The translations under genes and the position numbers were made by a program. The notes beneath the pieces are model-generated. The model was given only the letters and a program-made list of their open reading frames with translations. It had not been told where the DNA came from and searched no databases. Positions 18,061 through 25,993 of a DNA stretch of 41,043 nucleotides are shown piece after piece. The stretch spans positions 1 through 41,043 of the forward strand of contig NZ_BCNQ01000028.1 of NCBI RefSeq assembly GCF_001515525.1, read 5' to 3'. Numbering within the stretch: position 1 is the first letter of the stretch; the number at the start of each line of letters is the position of its first letter. This stretch comes from Piscicoccus intestinalis NBRC 104926. GTDB taxonomy: Bacteria > Actinomycetota > Actinomycetes > Actinomycetales > Dermatophilaceae.

Positions 18061-19467
18061 ATGTCGACGAGGAACACCGCCCGCACCCGCCGCGACCGGC
18101 CCGCCTACCGCTGCGCCGAGTGCGGCTGGACCGCCGTGCGCTGGGTCGGGCGCTGCGGCGAATGCCAGGCCTGGGGCACGGTCGAGGAGGTGGGCGCCGC
18201 GAGCGGCAGTCCGACGCTGCGCACCGCTGCGGCGCCGGTGGCCGCCCGGGCCGCGGTGCCGATCGCCGAGGTCGATCCCGCCACGACCCAGGCCGTGAGC
18301 AGCGGCATCGGCGAGCTCGACCGGGTGCTCGGAGGCGGGCTCGTGCCCGGCGCGGTGGTGCTCGTCGCCGGCGAGCCCGGCATCGGCAAGTCCACTCTGC
18401 TGCTCGACGCGGCGGCGCGCGGGGCCGCCCGCGGCCGTCGGGTGCTCTACGTCAGCGGTGAGGAGTCGGCCGGGCAGGTGCGGTTGCGGGCCGAACGCAT
18501 CCGCGCCCTCGAGTCGTCGCTGTATCTGGCGGCCGAGACCGATCTGGCGCAGGTGCTGGCCCACATCGACGCGATCCGGCCGGAGCTGCTCATCGTCGAC
18601 TCGGTGCAGACGGTGGCCAGCGACGAGGTGGACGGGTCGGCCGGCAACGTGTCCCAGGTCCGTGAGGTCGCAGCCGCGCTCATCCAGGCCGCCAAGTCGC
18701 GCGGCATGGCCACGCTGCTCGTGGGGCACGTCACCAAGGACGGCTCGATCGCCGGGCCCCGCGTGCTCGAACACCTCGTCGACGTCGTGCTGTCCTTCGA
18801 GGGCGAGCGGCACTCCCGGCTGCGGCTCGTGCGGGCGGTGAAGAACCGGTACGGCCCCACCGACGAGGTCGGCTGCTTCGAGATGGGCGAGCGCGGCATC
18901 CTCGGGCTGCCCGACCCCAGCGGGTTGTTCCTGTCGGCGCGCGACGCCGCGGTGCCGGGCACGGCGGTCACCGTGGCACTGGAGGGGCGTCGCCCACTGG
19001 TCTGCGAGGTGCAGGCGCTGCTCAACGCGACGCAGGCTCCCTCGCCCCGACGCACGACGAGCGGCGTCGACTACTCGCGGACGGCGATGATCCTGGCCGT
19101 GCTCGAGCGGCACGCCAAGGTGAAGACCGGCAAGAGCGACTGTTACGTCTCGACCGTCGGCGGCGTGCGGCTCGGCGAACCGGCCGCCGACCTCGCCCTC
19201 GCCCTGGCCGTCGCCGGCTCCGCGCTCGACGTCGCGCCCCGGCCGCACACCATCGCGATCGGGGAGGTGGGGCTGGCCGGCGACATCCGCCGCGTCGACG
19301 GCCTGCCCCGGCGGCTGCGGGAGGCGGCCCGGCTGGGTTTCCGCTACGCGCTGGTGCCGCCCGCGGCCCTCGAACCCGACGAGATCCCGCGCGGGCTGTC
19401 TCTGCGCCCGGTCGACGACATCGCCGCCGCCGTGCGGGCGATGAACGACGCCCCAGCCCTGCGATGA
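18061..19467 (+). CDS. radA: DNA repair protein RadA
   Basis: RadA is a RecA-like branch-migration helicase in recombinational repair. The 468-residue protein has the four-cysteine zinc finger (Cys18, 21, 32, 35), Walker A GEPGIGKST at about 104, the family motif KNRYGPTDEVGCF at about 260, and a Lon-like C-terminal domain (TVGGVRLGEPAADLALALAVAGS, IGEVGLAGDIRRV). The reading frame extends far upstream, but the zinc finger sits near this ATG and the damage-type promoter ends 7 nt before it. disA and mutY follow on the same strand. Confidence 0.97.
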   Translation: MSTRNTARTRRDRPAYRCAECGWTAVRWVGRCGECQAWGTVEEVGAASGSPTLRTAAAPVAARAAVPIAEVDPATTQAVSSGIGELDRVLGGGLVPGAVVLVAGEPGIGKSTLLLDAAARGAARGRRVLYVSGEESAGQVRLRAERIRALESSLYLAAETDLAQVLAHIDAIRPELLIVDSVQTVASDEVDGSAGNVSQVREVAAALIQAAKSRGMATLLVGHVTKDGSIAGPRVLEHLVDVVLSFEGERHSRLRLVRAVKNRYGPTDEVGCFEMGERGILGLPDPSGLFLSARDAAVPGTAVTVALEGRRPLVCEVQALLNATQAPSPRRTTSGVDYSRTAMILAVLERHAKVKTGKSDCYVSTVGGVRLGEPAADLALALAVAGSALDVAPRPHTIAIGEVGLAGDIRRVDGLPRRLREAARLGFRYALVPPAALEPDEIPRGLSLRPVDDIAAAVRAMNDAPALR

Positions 19468-19552
19468 GGAGGTGCCGACGATGGTGCAGAGCTTTGCGCA
19501 GCCGGCGGTGCTGACGGGAGCGCGAACGGTGCGGACGGCAGTGCTGTCGGGG

Positions 19553-19624
19553 GTGCTCTCGGCGGCGTGGCGGGCCCGGGCGACGGCCGTGCTCTCGGCG
19601 GCGTGGCGGGCCCGCGCGACGGCC
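19553..19624. repeat. 36-bp tandem duplication between radA and disA
   Basis: Two head-to-tail 36-bp units (19553-19588 and 19589-19624) differ at a single base (position 27 of the unit, G or C). The length is a multiple of three, so frames on both strands stay open. Near identity suggests a recent duplication. Confidence 0.9.
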
Positions 19625-19695
19625 GCGCTCGGCCTGATGTCAACCGTGACAGGCATCCTGACCAGCGCAATGTCCGATCCGCTCGGGGGCCTGCC

Positions 19696-19701
19696 TAAGA
19701 T
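19696..19701 (+). promoter_or_regulatory. Possible -10 element of disA
   Basis: TAAGAT lies about 75 nt before the disA GTG. There is no convincing -35 hexamer at 16-18 nt. A promoter here would separate disA from the damage-inducible radA transcript. Confidence 0.3.
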
Positions 19702-19775
19702 GTGGACACCGGTGTGTGCGCGGGCGACACCCCGGATCGGCGCTGGGGATCAGCCGAGCAGGAAGGACACCGGGT

Positions 19776-20852
19776 GTGGATCGTGCTGCCGCGGACGACC
19801 TGATGCGATCGACGCTGGCCGCGGTCGCTCCGGGCACCGAGCTGCGCGACGCCATCGAGCGGATCATCCGGGGCCGCACCGGAGCGCTCGTCGTGCTGGG
19901 GCACGACGAGGGCGTGGAGAGCATCTCCACCGGCGGCTTCCCGCTGGACATCGAGTTCTCCGCGACCCGACTGCGCGAGCTGGCGAAGATGGACGGCGCG
20001 GTCGTCCTGGATTCGACGCGCACCCGCATCGTGCGCGCGGCCACCCAGCTGTTGCCCGACGCGTCGATCGACACCAGCGAGTCCGGCACCCGGCACCGCA
20101 CGGCGGAACGTACCGCGAAGCAGACCGGTTTCCCGGTCGTGTCGGTGAGCCAGTCGATGTCGCTCGCCGCGTTGTACGTCGGGGGGCAGCGACACGTGCT
20201 GGAGGGCTCGGCGGTCATCCTGTCGAAGGCCAACCAGGCCCTGCAGACGCTCGAGCGCTACAAGAACCGCCTCGACGAGGTGTCCGGCACCCTGTCGGCG
20301 CTGGAGATCGAAGACCTGGTCACCGTGCGCGACGTCACGGCCGTGCTACAGCGCCTGGAGATGGTGCGCCGCATCAACGAGGAGGTCAGTGGTTACGTCG
20401 TCGAGCTCGGCACCGACGGCCGGCTCATGACGCTGCAGCTGGAGGAGCTCATCGCCGGCATCGAGGACGAGCGCGACCTGGTCATCCGCGACTACCTGCC
20501 CGCCGAGTCCGGCCGCCGCCCGCAGGACGTGCTCGACAGCATGGCCGCGCTGTCCGCACCGGACCTGCTCGACCTGGCCGCCAGCGCTGCCGCTCTGGGG
20601 CACTCCACGCTGCCTGAGACCCTCGATGAGAGCGTCAGTCCACGCGGGTACCGGCTGCTGTCGAAGGTGCCGCGGCTGCCCGGCATCATCCGCGATCGGC
20701 TCGTCGACAACTTCGGCACGCTGCAGCGGCTGCTGGCTGCGGGGCTGGAAGACCTGCAGACCGTCGACGGAGTCGGTGAGGGCCGCGCCCGCGCGGTGCG
20801 CGAGGGTCTGTCCCGGCTCGCCGAGTCGAGCATCCTCGAGCGCTACGTCTGA
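19776..20852 (+). CDS. disA: Diadenylate cyclase DisA (DNA integrity scanning protein)
   Basis: DisA makes c-di-AMP from two ATP and binds branched DNA. The 358-residue protein equals the mycobacterial length. The DAC domain (about 15-150) shows MDGAVVLD (DGA motif) and [15 protein letters not shown] (RHR motif); a helical linker follows, and a C-terminal helix-hairpin-helix ([16 protein letters not shown]) binds DNA. I chose the GTG at 19776, with AGGAAGGA about 9 nt upstream. It sits between radA and mutY; RadA is reported to restrain DisA in other bacteria, so the neighbourhood fits. Confidence 0.96.
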   Translation: MDRAAADDLMRSTLAAVAPGTELRDAIERIIRGRTGALVVLGHDEGVESISTGGFPLDIEFSATRLRELAKMDGAVVLDSTRTRIVRAATQLLPDASIDTSESGTRHRTAERTAKQTGFPVVSVSQSMSLAALYVGGQRHVLEGSAVILSKANQALQTLERYKNRLDEVSGTLSALEIEDLVTVRDVTAVLQRLEMVRRINEEVSGYVVELGTDGRLMTLQLEELIAGIEDERDLVIRDYLPAESGRRPQDVLDSMAALSAPDLLDLAASAAALGHSTLPETLDESVSPRGYRLLSKVPRLPGIIRDRLVDNFGTLQRLLAAGLEDLQTVDGVGEGRARAVREGLSRLAESSILERYV

Positions 20853-20853
20853 G

Positions 20854-21918
20854 GTGGGCAGCCACCCCTGCGCCCGGGCCGGGTCGCGCGCCGGCCTGCC
20901 CGGCTTGCCCGGACTTCCGCGCGAACTGCCGGCTCGCCCCGAGCTGCCCGGCGAGCTGCGCGAGGCCGAGATCCGCGTCGACCTGCACGAGCCGGTGCTC
21001 GCGTGGTTCGACGCGCATGCGCGCGATCTGCCGTGGCGCCGCCCGGACGCCACCCCGTGGGGGGTGTTCGTCTCGGAGGTGATGTCGCAGCAGACTCCGC
21101 TGGCGCGGGTCGAACCGGCCTGGCTGCGGTGGATGCAGCGCTGGCCGACGCCCGCCGCGCTCGCGCAGGACTCCCCCGGGGAGGCCGTGCGCATGTGGGA
21201 CCGGCTCGGCTACCCGCGGCGCGCGCTGCGACTGCACGAGGCGGCCACGGCCATGGTGCGCGACCACGGGGGCCGGGTGCCCGACACCGTGGAGACGTTG
21301 CTGACGCTGCCCGGCGTCGGCGCCTACACGGCCGCCGCGGTCGCCGCCTTCGCGTACGGGCGGCACAGCGTCGTCGTCGACACCAACGTGCGCCGCGTCC
21401 AGGCCCGGGCCGTCTCCGGGCGGGCACTCCCGGCTAAAGCGCTGACCGCCGCGGAGTCGGCGCTCGCGCGGCGGCTCGTGCCCGGCTCCGCCCAGCCGCC
21501 CGAGCAACCCGAGCAACCCGGGCGGCCGGACCAGGTGGATCCGCCCGAGCGGACCGGACCGGCCGCACTGGCCGCGCGCTGGAACGTCGCCATCATGGAG
21601 CTCGGAGCGCTCGTCTGCACCGCCCGGGCGCCGCGCTGCGGCCAGTGCCCGATCGAATCGACCTGCGCGTGGCGGGCCGCGGGTTGTCCGCCTGACGACG
21701 GGCCACCGCGGCGCGGGCAGGCGTGGGCGGGCACCGACCGCCAGGTGCGCGGGGCACTCATGGCCGTGTTGCGCGCGGCGACCGGCCCGGTGCCGCGCAA
21801 GCAGGTGCTCGCCGCCTGGCCGCAGGACGAACAACGCGCGCGGCGCTGCCTGCACGGACTGCTCGAGGACGGCCTCGCGGAGCCGGTCGACGACGATCGC
21901 GTCGCGCTCCCCGCCTAG
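20854..21918 (+). CDS. mutY: A/G-specific adenine glycosylase
   Basis: MutY removes adenine opposite 8-oxoguanine. The 354-residue protein shows the catalytic Glu in SEVMSQQTPLARV, the helix-hairpin-helix LPGVGAYTAAAVAAFAYG with the catalytic Asp in VVVDTNVRRV, and the [4Fe-4S] ligands C-X6-C-X2-C-X5-C in CTARAPRCGQCPIESTC. A Pro/Glu/Gln-rich insertion precedes ALAARWNVAIMELGALVC. The C-terminal part is short and the NUDIX-like 8-oxoG domain is reduced. The GTG at 20854 starts one base after the disA stop; no ATG is available before the conserved core, whose first segment is LAWFDAHARDLPWRRP. Confidence 0.94.
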   Translation: MGSHPCARAGSRAGLPGLPGLPRELPARPELPGELREAEIRVDLHEPVLAWFDAHARDLPWRRPDATPWGVFVSEVMSQQTPLARVEPAWLRWMQRWPTPAALAQDSPGEAVRMWDRLGYPRRALRLHEAATAMVRDHGGRVPDTVETLLTLPGVGAYTAAAVAAFAYGRHSVVVDTNVRRVQARAVSGRALPAKALTAAESALARRLVPGSAQPPEQPEQPGRPDQVDPPERTGPAALAARWNVAIMELGALVCTARAPRCGQCPIESTCAWRAAGCPPDDGPPRRGQAWAGTDRQVRGALMAVLRAATGPVPRKQVLAAWPQDEQRARRCLHGLLEDGLAEPVDDDRVALPA

Positions 21919-22039
21919 GCCCACCGAGGCCGCCGCTCACCGCGTGGCGGGCGACCTCTGAGCGCTCGCGCAGAGCCGTTGACGGAACGATCGAACCGGA
22001 CGGGCCGATCCGGATGTGCCCTGCCTCACACTGGGGGTC

Positions 22040-22933
22040 ATGCCTTTCCTGCAACAACAGCGCGTGCGCCTGCCCGAGGGAGACGATCTGCCGGTCATCG
22101 ACTTCGGCGGCCAGGGCCCCGACGTTCTCCTCGTGCACCACCTCGGCCTCGGTCCACTCGAATGGACCCGCACGATCGACGCCCTGGGCGGTCGGGTCCG
22201 CGCCGTCGCCCCGGCCCTGCGCGGCCACATGGCCTCGACGGTGCCGGCCGTGCCCAGCACCGTCGCCAGCGCCGACCTGCACCTGGTGGCGCAGGAGTTC
22301 GGGCTCACCCGACCGGTGCTCGTGCTCGCCGGGTGGATCGCCGCCGTCATGGGCCTGAGCGCGGCGGTGCAGCGGCCCGAGGCGTTCAGCGCCGTCGTGA
22401 CGATCAACGGCACGATCGCCCCCACCCGCGCCCAGGCGCAGGAGGAGATCGAGGTCGTGCGCTCGCCCCAGATGCTCGCCTACTTCCGCGACCGTTTTCG
22501 GCTGGACTCGGTGGTGCCGACCCGCGCCGAGATCGAGGAGCTCGCCGAAGCCAAGGTGGCGGCGATCATGGCGGACTGGATGGTGGACGCCCAAGACGAG
22601 GTGCGCGCCGAGGTCGACGCCGGCCTGCGCCGCGTCGAGGGCGGCTGGACGACCTCGCCGAGCAGCCAGACGATCATGACGTTCTACGACCTCGACGCCG
22701 ACGACCCCTGCTTTCCCACCCGCGACCTGTACGCGCAGCTGCAGGTGCCCCTCGACGTCGTGCACGGCACGGAGAGCTGGGACTACCGCAGCGAGTGGCT
22801 CGAGTACGAGATCGGCCGCGACGACCCGCCGATCCGCGTCACCGAGCTGGATTCAGGCCAGTTCCCGATGTACAGCCATCCGAACGAGATCGCGCGGCTC
22901 ATCCTGCGCAGCGCCGGCCTCGAGACGGACTAG
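22040..22933 (+). CDS. Alpha/beta-hydrolase-fold protein lacking the catalytic triad
   Basis: The 297-residue protein aligns along its length with alpha/beta hydrolases: VIDFGGQGPDVLLVHHLGLG at the first strands, VLVLAGWIAAVMGLSAA at the nucleophile elbow, VPLDVVHGT near the acid, and SGQFPMYSHPNEIARLI at the histidine. The nucleophile position of G-X-S-X-G is Ile100, the histidine of the GHFPM-like motif is Gln274, and the acid position after HGTE is Ser. Loss of all three argues for a non-catalytic binding protein. The ATG at 22040 is preferred over a GTG at 22016; CACACT lies 7 nt before it. Confidence 0.8.
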   Translation: MPFLQQQRVRLPEGDDLPVIDFGGQGPDVLLVHHLGLGPLEWTRTIDALGGRVRAVAPALRGHMASTVPAVPSTVASADLHLVAQEFGLTRPVLVLAGWIAAVMGLSAAVQRPEAFSAVVTINGTIAPTRAQAQEEIEVVRSPQMLAYFRDRFRLDSVVPTRAEIEELAEAKVAAIMADWMVDAQDEVRAEVDAGLRRVEGGWTTSPSSQTIMTFYDLDADDPCFPTRDLYAQLQVPLDVVHGTESWDYRSEWLEYEIGRDDPPIRVTELDSGQFPMYSHPNEIARLILRSAGLETD

Positions 22934-22948
22934 CCGAAGCCGACCTGG

Positions 22949-22992
22949 GCGCTCTGCCGATCGGTCGACATACCGCCCGTTCGGCAGAGCGC
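22949..22992. terminator. Hairpin downstream of the hydrolase-like gene
   Basis: Perfect 12-bp arms GCGCTCTGCCGA and TCGGCAGAGCGC enclose a 20-nt loop. No T-run follows, so it may act with the next hairpin. Confidence 0.55.
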
Positions 22993-23009
22993 AAGCCCGG
23001 GCAGAGACG

Positions 23010-23045
23010 AAAGGGCCGGGCGTCCGATGAGACGCCCGGCCCTTT
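23010..23045. terminator. Bidirectional rho-independent terminator between the hydrolase-like gene and clpC
   Basis: Perfect 15-bp arms AAAGGGCCGGGCGTC and GACGCCCGGCCCTTT flank a 6-nt loop. The A-rich left and T-rich right edges make it symmetric, which suits two convergent genes. Confidence 0.88.
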
Positions 23046-23065
23046 ACGCCTGGTGAGTGCGGGAC

Positions 23066-25669
23066 TCAGCCCTCGGCTGCGGCACCGCCCTCGGGGCCAC
23101 CACGCTCGGCGCCAGTCGCACCGCCACCACCGAGACCGGTGATGTGGTCGCCGCTGCCGTGGTCGCTGCCCGCGGCGTGCGCCGGCACGGTGGCCGGCTC
23201 CGGCTCCTTCTTGGTGCCGTGGAAGACGAACTTCGCGTCGTCGCCCTCGCCCTCGATGTCGACCCCGACGATCTCGCCGGCCGCGACCTCGCCGTAGAGG
23301 ATCTTCTCGGAGAGCATGTCCTCGATGTCGCGCTGGATCGCGCGACGCAGCGGACGGGCTCCGAGCACCGGGTCGTAGCCCTTCTTGGCGAGCAGCTTCT
23401 TGGCCGCGGGCGTGAGCTCGATGCCCATGTCCTTGTCCTTGAGGCGCTCGTCGAGGCGGGCGATCATCAGGTCGACGATCTGGACGATCTCGTCCTCCTT
23501 CAGCTGCGGGAAGACGATCGTGTCGTCGACGCGGTTGAGGAACTCGGGCCGGAAGTGCTGCTTGAGCTCGTCCGTCACCTTGTTCTTCATGCGCTCGTAG
23601 CTGGAGGCGGCGTCGTGCCCGGCCGAGAAGCCGAGCGAGACGGCCTTGGAGATGTCCCGGGTGCCGAGGTTGGTCGTCATGATGATGACCGTGTTCTTGA
23701 AGTCGACGACCCGGCCCTGGGCGTCGGTGAGGCGCCCGTCCTCCAGGATCTGCAGCAGCGAGTTGAAGATGTCCGCGTGCGCCTTCTCGACCTCGTCGAA
23801 CAGCACGACCGAGAACGGTTTGCGGCGCACCTTCTCGGTGAGCTGGCCGCCCTCCTCGTAGCCGACGTAGCCGGGAGGCGAGCCGAACAGCCGGGAGACC
23901 GTGTGCTTCTCCGCGAACTCGCTCATGTCGAGCGTGATCAGGCTGTCCTCGTCGCCGAACAGGAACTCCGCGAGCGTCTTGGCCAGCTCGGTCTTACCGA
24001 CGCCGGTCGGGCCGGCGAAGATGAACGAGCCGCCCGGGCGACGCGGGTCCTTCAGCCCGGCGCGGGTGCGCCGGATCGCCTGCGAGAGCGCCTTGATCGC
24101 GTCGTCCATGCCGACGATGCGCTTGTGCAGCTCCGCCTCCATGTTGAGCAGGCGGCTGGACTCCTCCTCGGTGAGCTTGAACACCGGGATGCCCGTCGAG
24201 GCCGCCAGCACCTCGGCGATGAGCTCCTCGTCGACCTCGGCGACGACGTCCATGTCGCCGGCCTTCCACTCCTTCTCGCGCTTGTTCTTCGCCTCGATGA
24301 GGCGACGCTCGTCGTCGCGCAGCTTGGCGGCCTTCTCGAAGTCCTGGCCGTCGATCGCGGCCTCCTTCTCGCGGCGCACGTGCGCGATCTTGTCGTCGAA
24401 CTCGCGCAGGTCCGGCGGGGCGGTCATGCGCTTGATGCGCAGCCGCGCGCCGGCCTCGTCGATGAGGTCGATCGCCTTGTCGGGCAGGTAGCGGTCGTTG
24501 ATGTACCGGTCGGCCATGTTGGCCGCCGCCACCAGCGCGCCGTCGGTGATCGAGACGCGGTGGTGCGCCTCGTACCGGTCGCGCAGGCCCTTAAGGATCT
24601 CGATCGCGTGGCTCAGCGTGGGCTCGGAGACCTGGATCGGCTGGAAGCGGCGCTCCAGCGCCGGGTCCTTCTCGATGTGCTTGCGGTACTCGTCCAGCGT
24701 CGTCGCGCCGATCGTCTGCAGCTCACCGCGCGCCAGCATCGGCTTGAGGATGCTCGCCGCGTCGATCGCGCCCTCGGCGGCACCGGCTCCCACCAGGGTG
24801 TGGATCTCGTCGATGAACAGGATGATGTCGCCGCGGGTGCGGATCTCCTTGAGCACCTTCTTGAGGCGCTCCTCGAAGTCACCGCGGTAGCGCGAACCGG
24901 CGACCAGCGCACCGAGGTCGAGCGTGTAGATGTGCTTGTCCTTCAGCGTCTCGGGCACCTCGCCCTTGACGATGTCCTGGGCCAGGCCCTCGACGACCGC
25001 GGTCTTACCGACTCCGGGCTCACCGATGAGGATCGGGTTGTTCTTCGTGCGCCGCGAGAGCACCTGCATGACCCGCTCGATCTCGCTCAGGCGCCCGATG
25101 ACCGGGTCGAGCTTGTTCTCGCGCGCGGCCTGGGTGAGGTTGCGGCCGAACTGGTCGAGCACCAGGGAGCCGGCCGGGGTGGCCTCCTGGGTGGACTGGC
25201 CGCCGACGCCGGCGGCCGCGGGCTCCTTGCCCTGGTAGCCGCTCAGCAGCTGGATGACCTGCTGACGCACCTTGTTCAGGTCGGCGCCCAGCTTGACCAG
25301 CACCTGCGCCGCCACGCCCTCGCCCTCGCGGATGAGGCCGAGCAGGATGTGCTCGGTGCCGATGTAGTTGTGCCCCAGCTGCAGCGCCTCGCGCAGGCTC
25401 AGCTCGAGCACCTTCTTCGCGCGCGGCGTGAACGGGATGTGCCCGGACGGGGCCTGCTGCCCCTGACCGATGATGTCCTGGACCTGCTCGCGGACGGCGT
25501 CCAGGGAGATGCCGAGGCTCTCCAGAGCCTTCGCGGCGACTCCCTCGCCCTCGTGGATGAGGCCGAGGAGGATGTGTTCGGTCCCGATGTAGTTGTGGTT
25601 GAGCAGGCGAGCTTCTTCCTGCGCCAACACGACCACGCGTCGGGCCCGATCGGTGAACCTTTCGAACAT
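23066..25669 (-). CDS. clpC: ATP-dependent Clp protease ATP-binding subunit ClpC
   Basis: ClpC is the Hsp100 unfoldase that feeds ClpP1P2. The 867-residue protein has the duplicated N domain (two [13 protein letters not shown] repeats, about 25 and 100), NBD1 Walker A GEPGVGKT at about 218, a middle domain with the UVR-like [14 protein letters not shown] region, NBD2 Walker A GPTGVGKT at about 555, and the ClpP-contact loop LGFSAGHD. A Gly-rich tail closes it. AGGAG lies 5 nt before the ATG. The upstream region carries a ClgR-like box, a HAIR element and a SigH-type promoter, so stress induction is expected. Confidence 0.98.
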   Translation of the reverse strand: MFERFTDRARRVVVLAQEEARLLNHNYIGTEHILLGLIHEGEGVAAKALESLGISLDAVREQVQDIIGQGQQAPSGHIPFTPRAKKVLELSLREALQLGHNYIGTEHILLGLIREGEGVAAQVLVKLGADLNKVRQQVIQLLSGYQGKEPAAAGVGGQSTQEATPAGSLVLDQFGRNLTQAARENKLDPVIGRLSEIERVMQVLSRRTKNNPILIGEPGVGKTAVVEGLAQDIVKGEVPETLKDKHIYTLDLGALVAGSRYRGDFEERLKKVLKEIRTRGDIILFIDEIHTLVGAGAAEGAIDAASILKPMLARGELQTIGATTLDEYRKHIEKDPALERRFQPIQVSEPTLSHAIEILKGLRDRYEAHHRVSITDGALVAAANMADRYINDRYLPDKAIDLIDEAGARLRIKRMTAPPDLREFDDKIAHVRREKEAAIDGQDFEKAAKLRDDERRLIEAKNKREKEWKAGDMDVVAEVDEELIAEVLAASTGIPVFKLTEEESSRLLNMEAELHKRIVGMDDAIKALSQAIRRTRAGLKDPRRPGGSFIFAGPTGVGKTELAKTLAEFLFGDEDSLITLDMSEFAEKHTVSRLFGSPPGYVGYEEGGQLTEKVRRKPFSVVLFDEVEKAHADIFNSLLQILEDGRLTDAQGRVVDFKNTVIIMTTNLGTRDISKAVSLGFSAGHDAASSYERMKNKVTDELKQHFRPEFLNRVDDTIVFPQLKEDEIVQIVDLMIARLDERLKDKDMGIELTPAAKKLLAKKGYDPVLGARPLRRAIQRDIEDMLSEKILYGEVAAGEIVGVDIEGEGDDAKFVFHGTKKEPEPATVPAHAAGSDHGSGDHITGLGGGGATGAERGGPEGGAAAEG

Positions 25670-25685
25670 GAGCTCTCCTGTGCCT

Positions 25686-25705
25686 ATCGAGATACCTCGA
25701 TGCTA
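25686..25705 (-). promoter_or_regulatory. Second clpC -10 element overlapped by a dyad
   Basis: TAGCAT (25700-25705, minus strand) would start transcription about 24 nt before the clpC ATG. A perfect inverted repeat ATCGAG-ATAC-CTCGAT (25686-25701) covers its downstream end and the start site, where a repressor would act. The -35 is poor. Confidence 0.35.
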
Positions 25706-25761
25706 GCTGTGCCTCGTCACACCCCGGTTTCCGTGCGGTTCACCGCGGTGTCCACGAGCCA

Positions 25762-25788
25762 CAACGCGACCTCGAGCATCGGTGTTCC
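25762..25788 (-). promoter_or_regulatory. SigH/sigma-R-type promoter of clpC
   Basis: GGAACA (25783-25788) and CGTTG (25762-25766) are 16 nt apart on the minus strand, matching the GGAAYA-N16/17-CGTT pattern of actinobacterial oxidative and heat stress sigma factors. Start about 25755, leader about 86 nt. The same element precedes ftsH. Confidence 0.65.
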
Positions 25789-25792
25789 ACCC

Positions 25793-25813
25793 CTTGAGCG
25801 CCACACACTCAAG
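25793..25813 (-). promoter_or_regulatory. HAIR element (HspR operator) upstream of clpC
   Basis: Minus strand CTTGAGT-N7-GCTCAAG agrees with the HspR-associated inverted repeat CTTGAGT-N7-ACTCAAG at 13 of 14 positions. It lies 4 nt upstream of the SigH-type -35 box, a position suited to repression. Confidence 0.75.
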
Positions 25814-25830
25814 TTCCGCTGAGGGCGAAC
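25813..25830 (-). promoter_or_regulatory. ClgR-like activator box upstream of clpC
   Basis: The minus strand reads GTTCGCCCTCAGCGGAAC. The core CGC-Y-N-T-N-R-GCG and the GTT flank fit the corynebacterial ClgR consensus as I remember it; the distal flank deviates. It abuts the HAIR element. Confidence 0.5.
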
Positions 25831-25950
25831 GCGGGCGCACCCGTCGCGGAGTCGTCCATTGTGCACGCCCGGCGCGCGCCCACCGTGCTATTTCGGACCG
25901 CGTTCACGCAGGGCCGAATCCACCCATTCTCCGCCGCGCGGCGCGCGCCC

Positions 25951-25993
25951 GCGAACCAGCAGCGAATCAGCAGCGAGTCGGCAGCGAGTCAGC
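25951..25993. repeat. 11-bp tandem repeat at the lysX stop codon
   Basis: AGCGAATCAGC, AGCGAGTCGGC and AGCGAGTCAGC follow each other at 25961-25993, after a degenerate GCGAACCAGC. The last copy includes the lysX stop (25989-25991). The GCGAGTCAG core also occurs in the repeats at the acuC stop. Confidence 0.75.

Larger units (their letters stand above)
19468..19775 (+). other. Gap between radA and disA with a ribosome-binding-site-led open frame
   Basis: These 308 bases hold no recognised gene. AGGAGG at 19467-19472 sits 8 nt before an ATG at 19481, an excellent start site, but the frame (MVQSFAQPAVLTGARTVR...) continues into disA in the wrong phase and contains the duplicated peptide VLSAAWRARATA. 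The second half carries the likely disA promoter. It may be a decayed small gene. Confidence 0.5.
25670..25988. other. Regulatory gap between clpC and lysX
   Basis: No gene is seen in these 319 bases. 25686-25830 holds the clpC control region described separately. Beyond it two identical palindromes GGCGCGCGCC (25871-25880 and 25940-25949) could pair and end lysX transcription. Four 11-bp repeats lie at the lysX stop. Confidence 0.6.

Noticed and set aside
19481-19775. Calling the ribosome-binding-site-led frame between radA and disA a gene
   Set aside because: It has no stop before disA and continues out of phase inside it; kept only as a finding.
25686-25701. The ATCGAG dyad as a CtsR operator of clpC
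   Set aside because: It does not resemble the CtsR heptad repeat, and CtsR is a Firmicutes regulator.
23057-25822. A 921-codon plus-strand open frame opposite clpC
   Set aside because: It mirrors clpC codon structure, has no recognisable domain and runs through the clpC promoter and both its ends.
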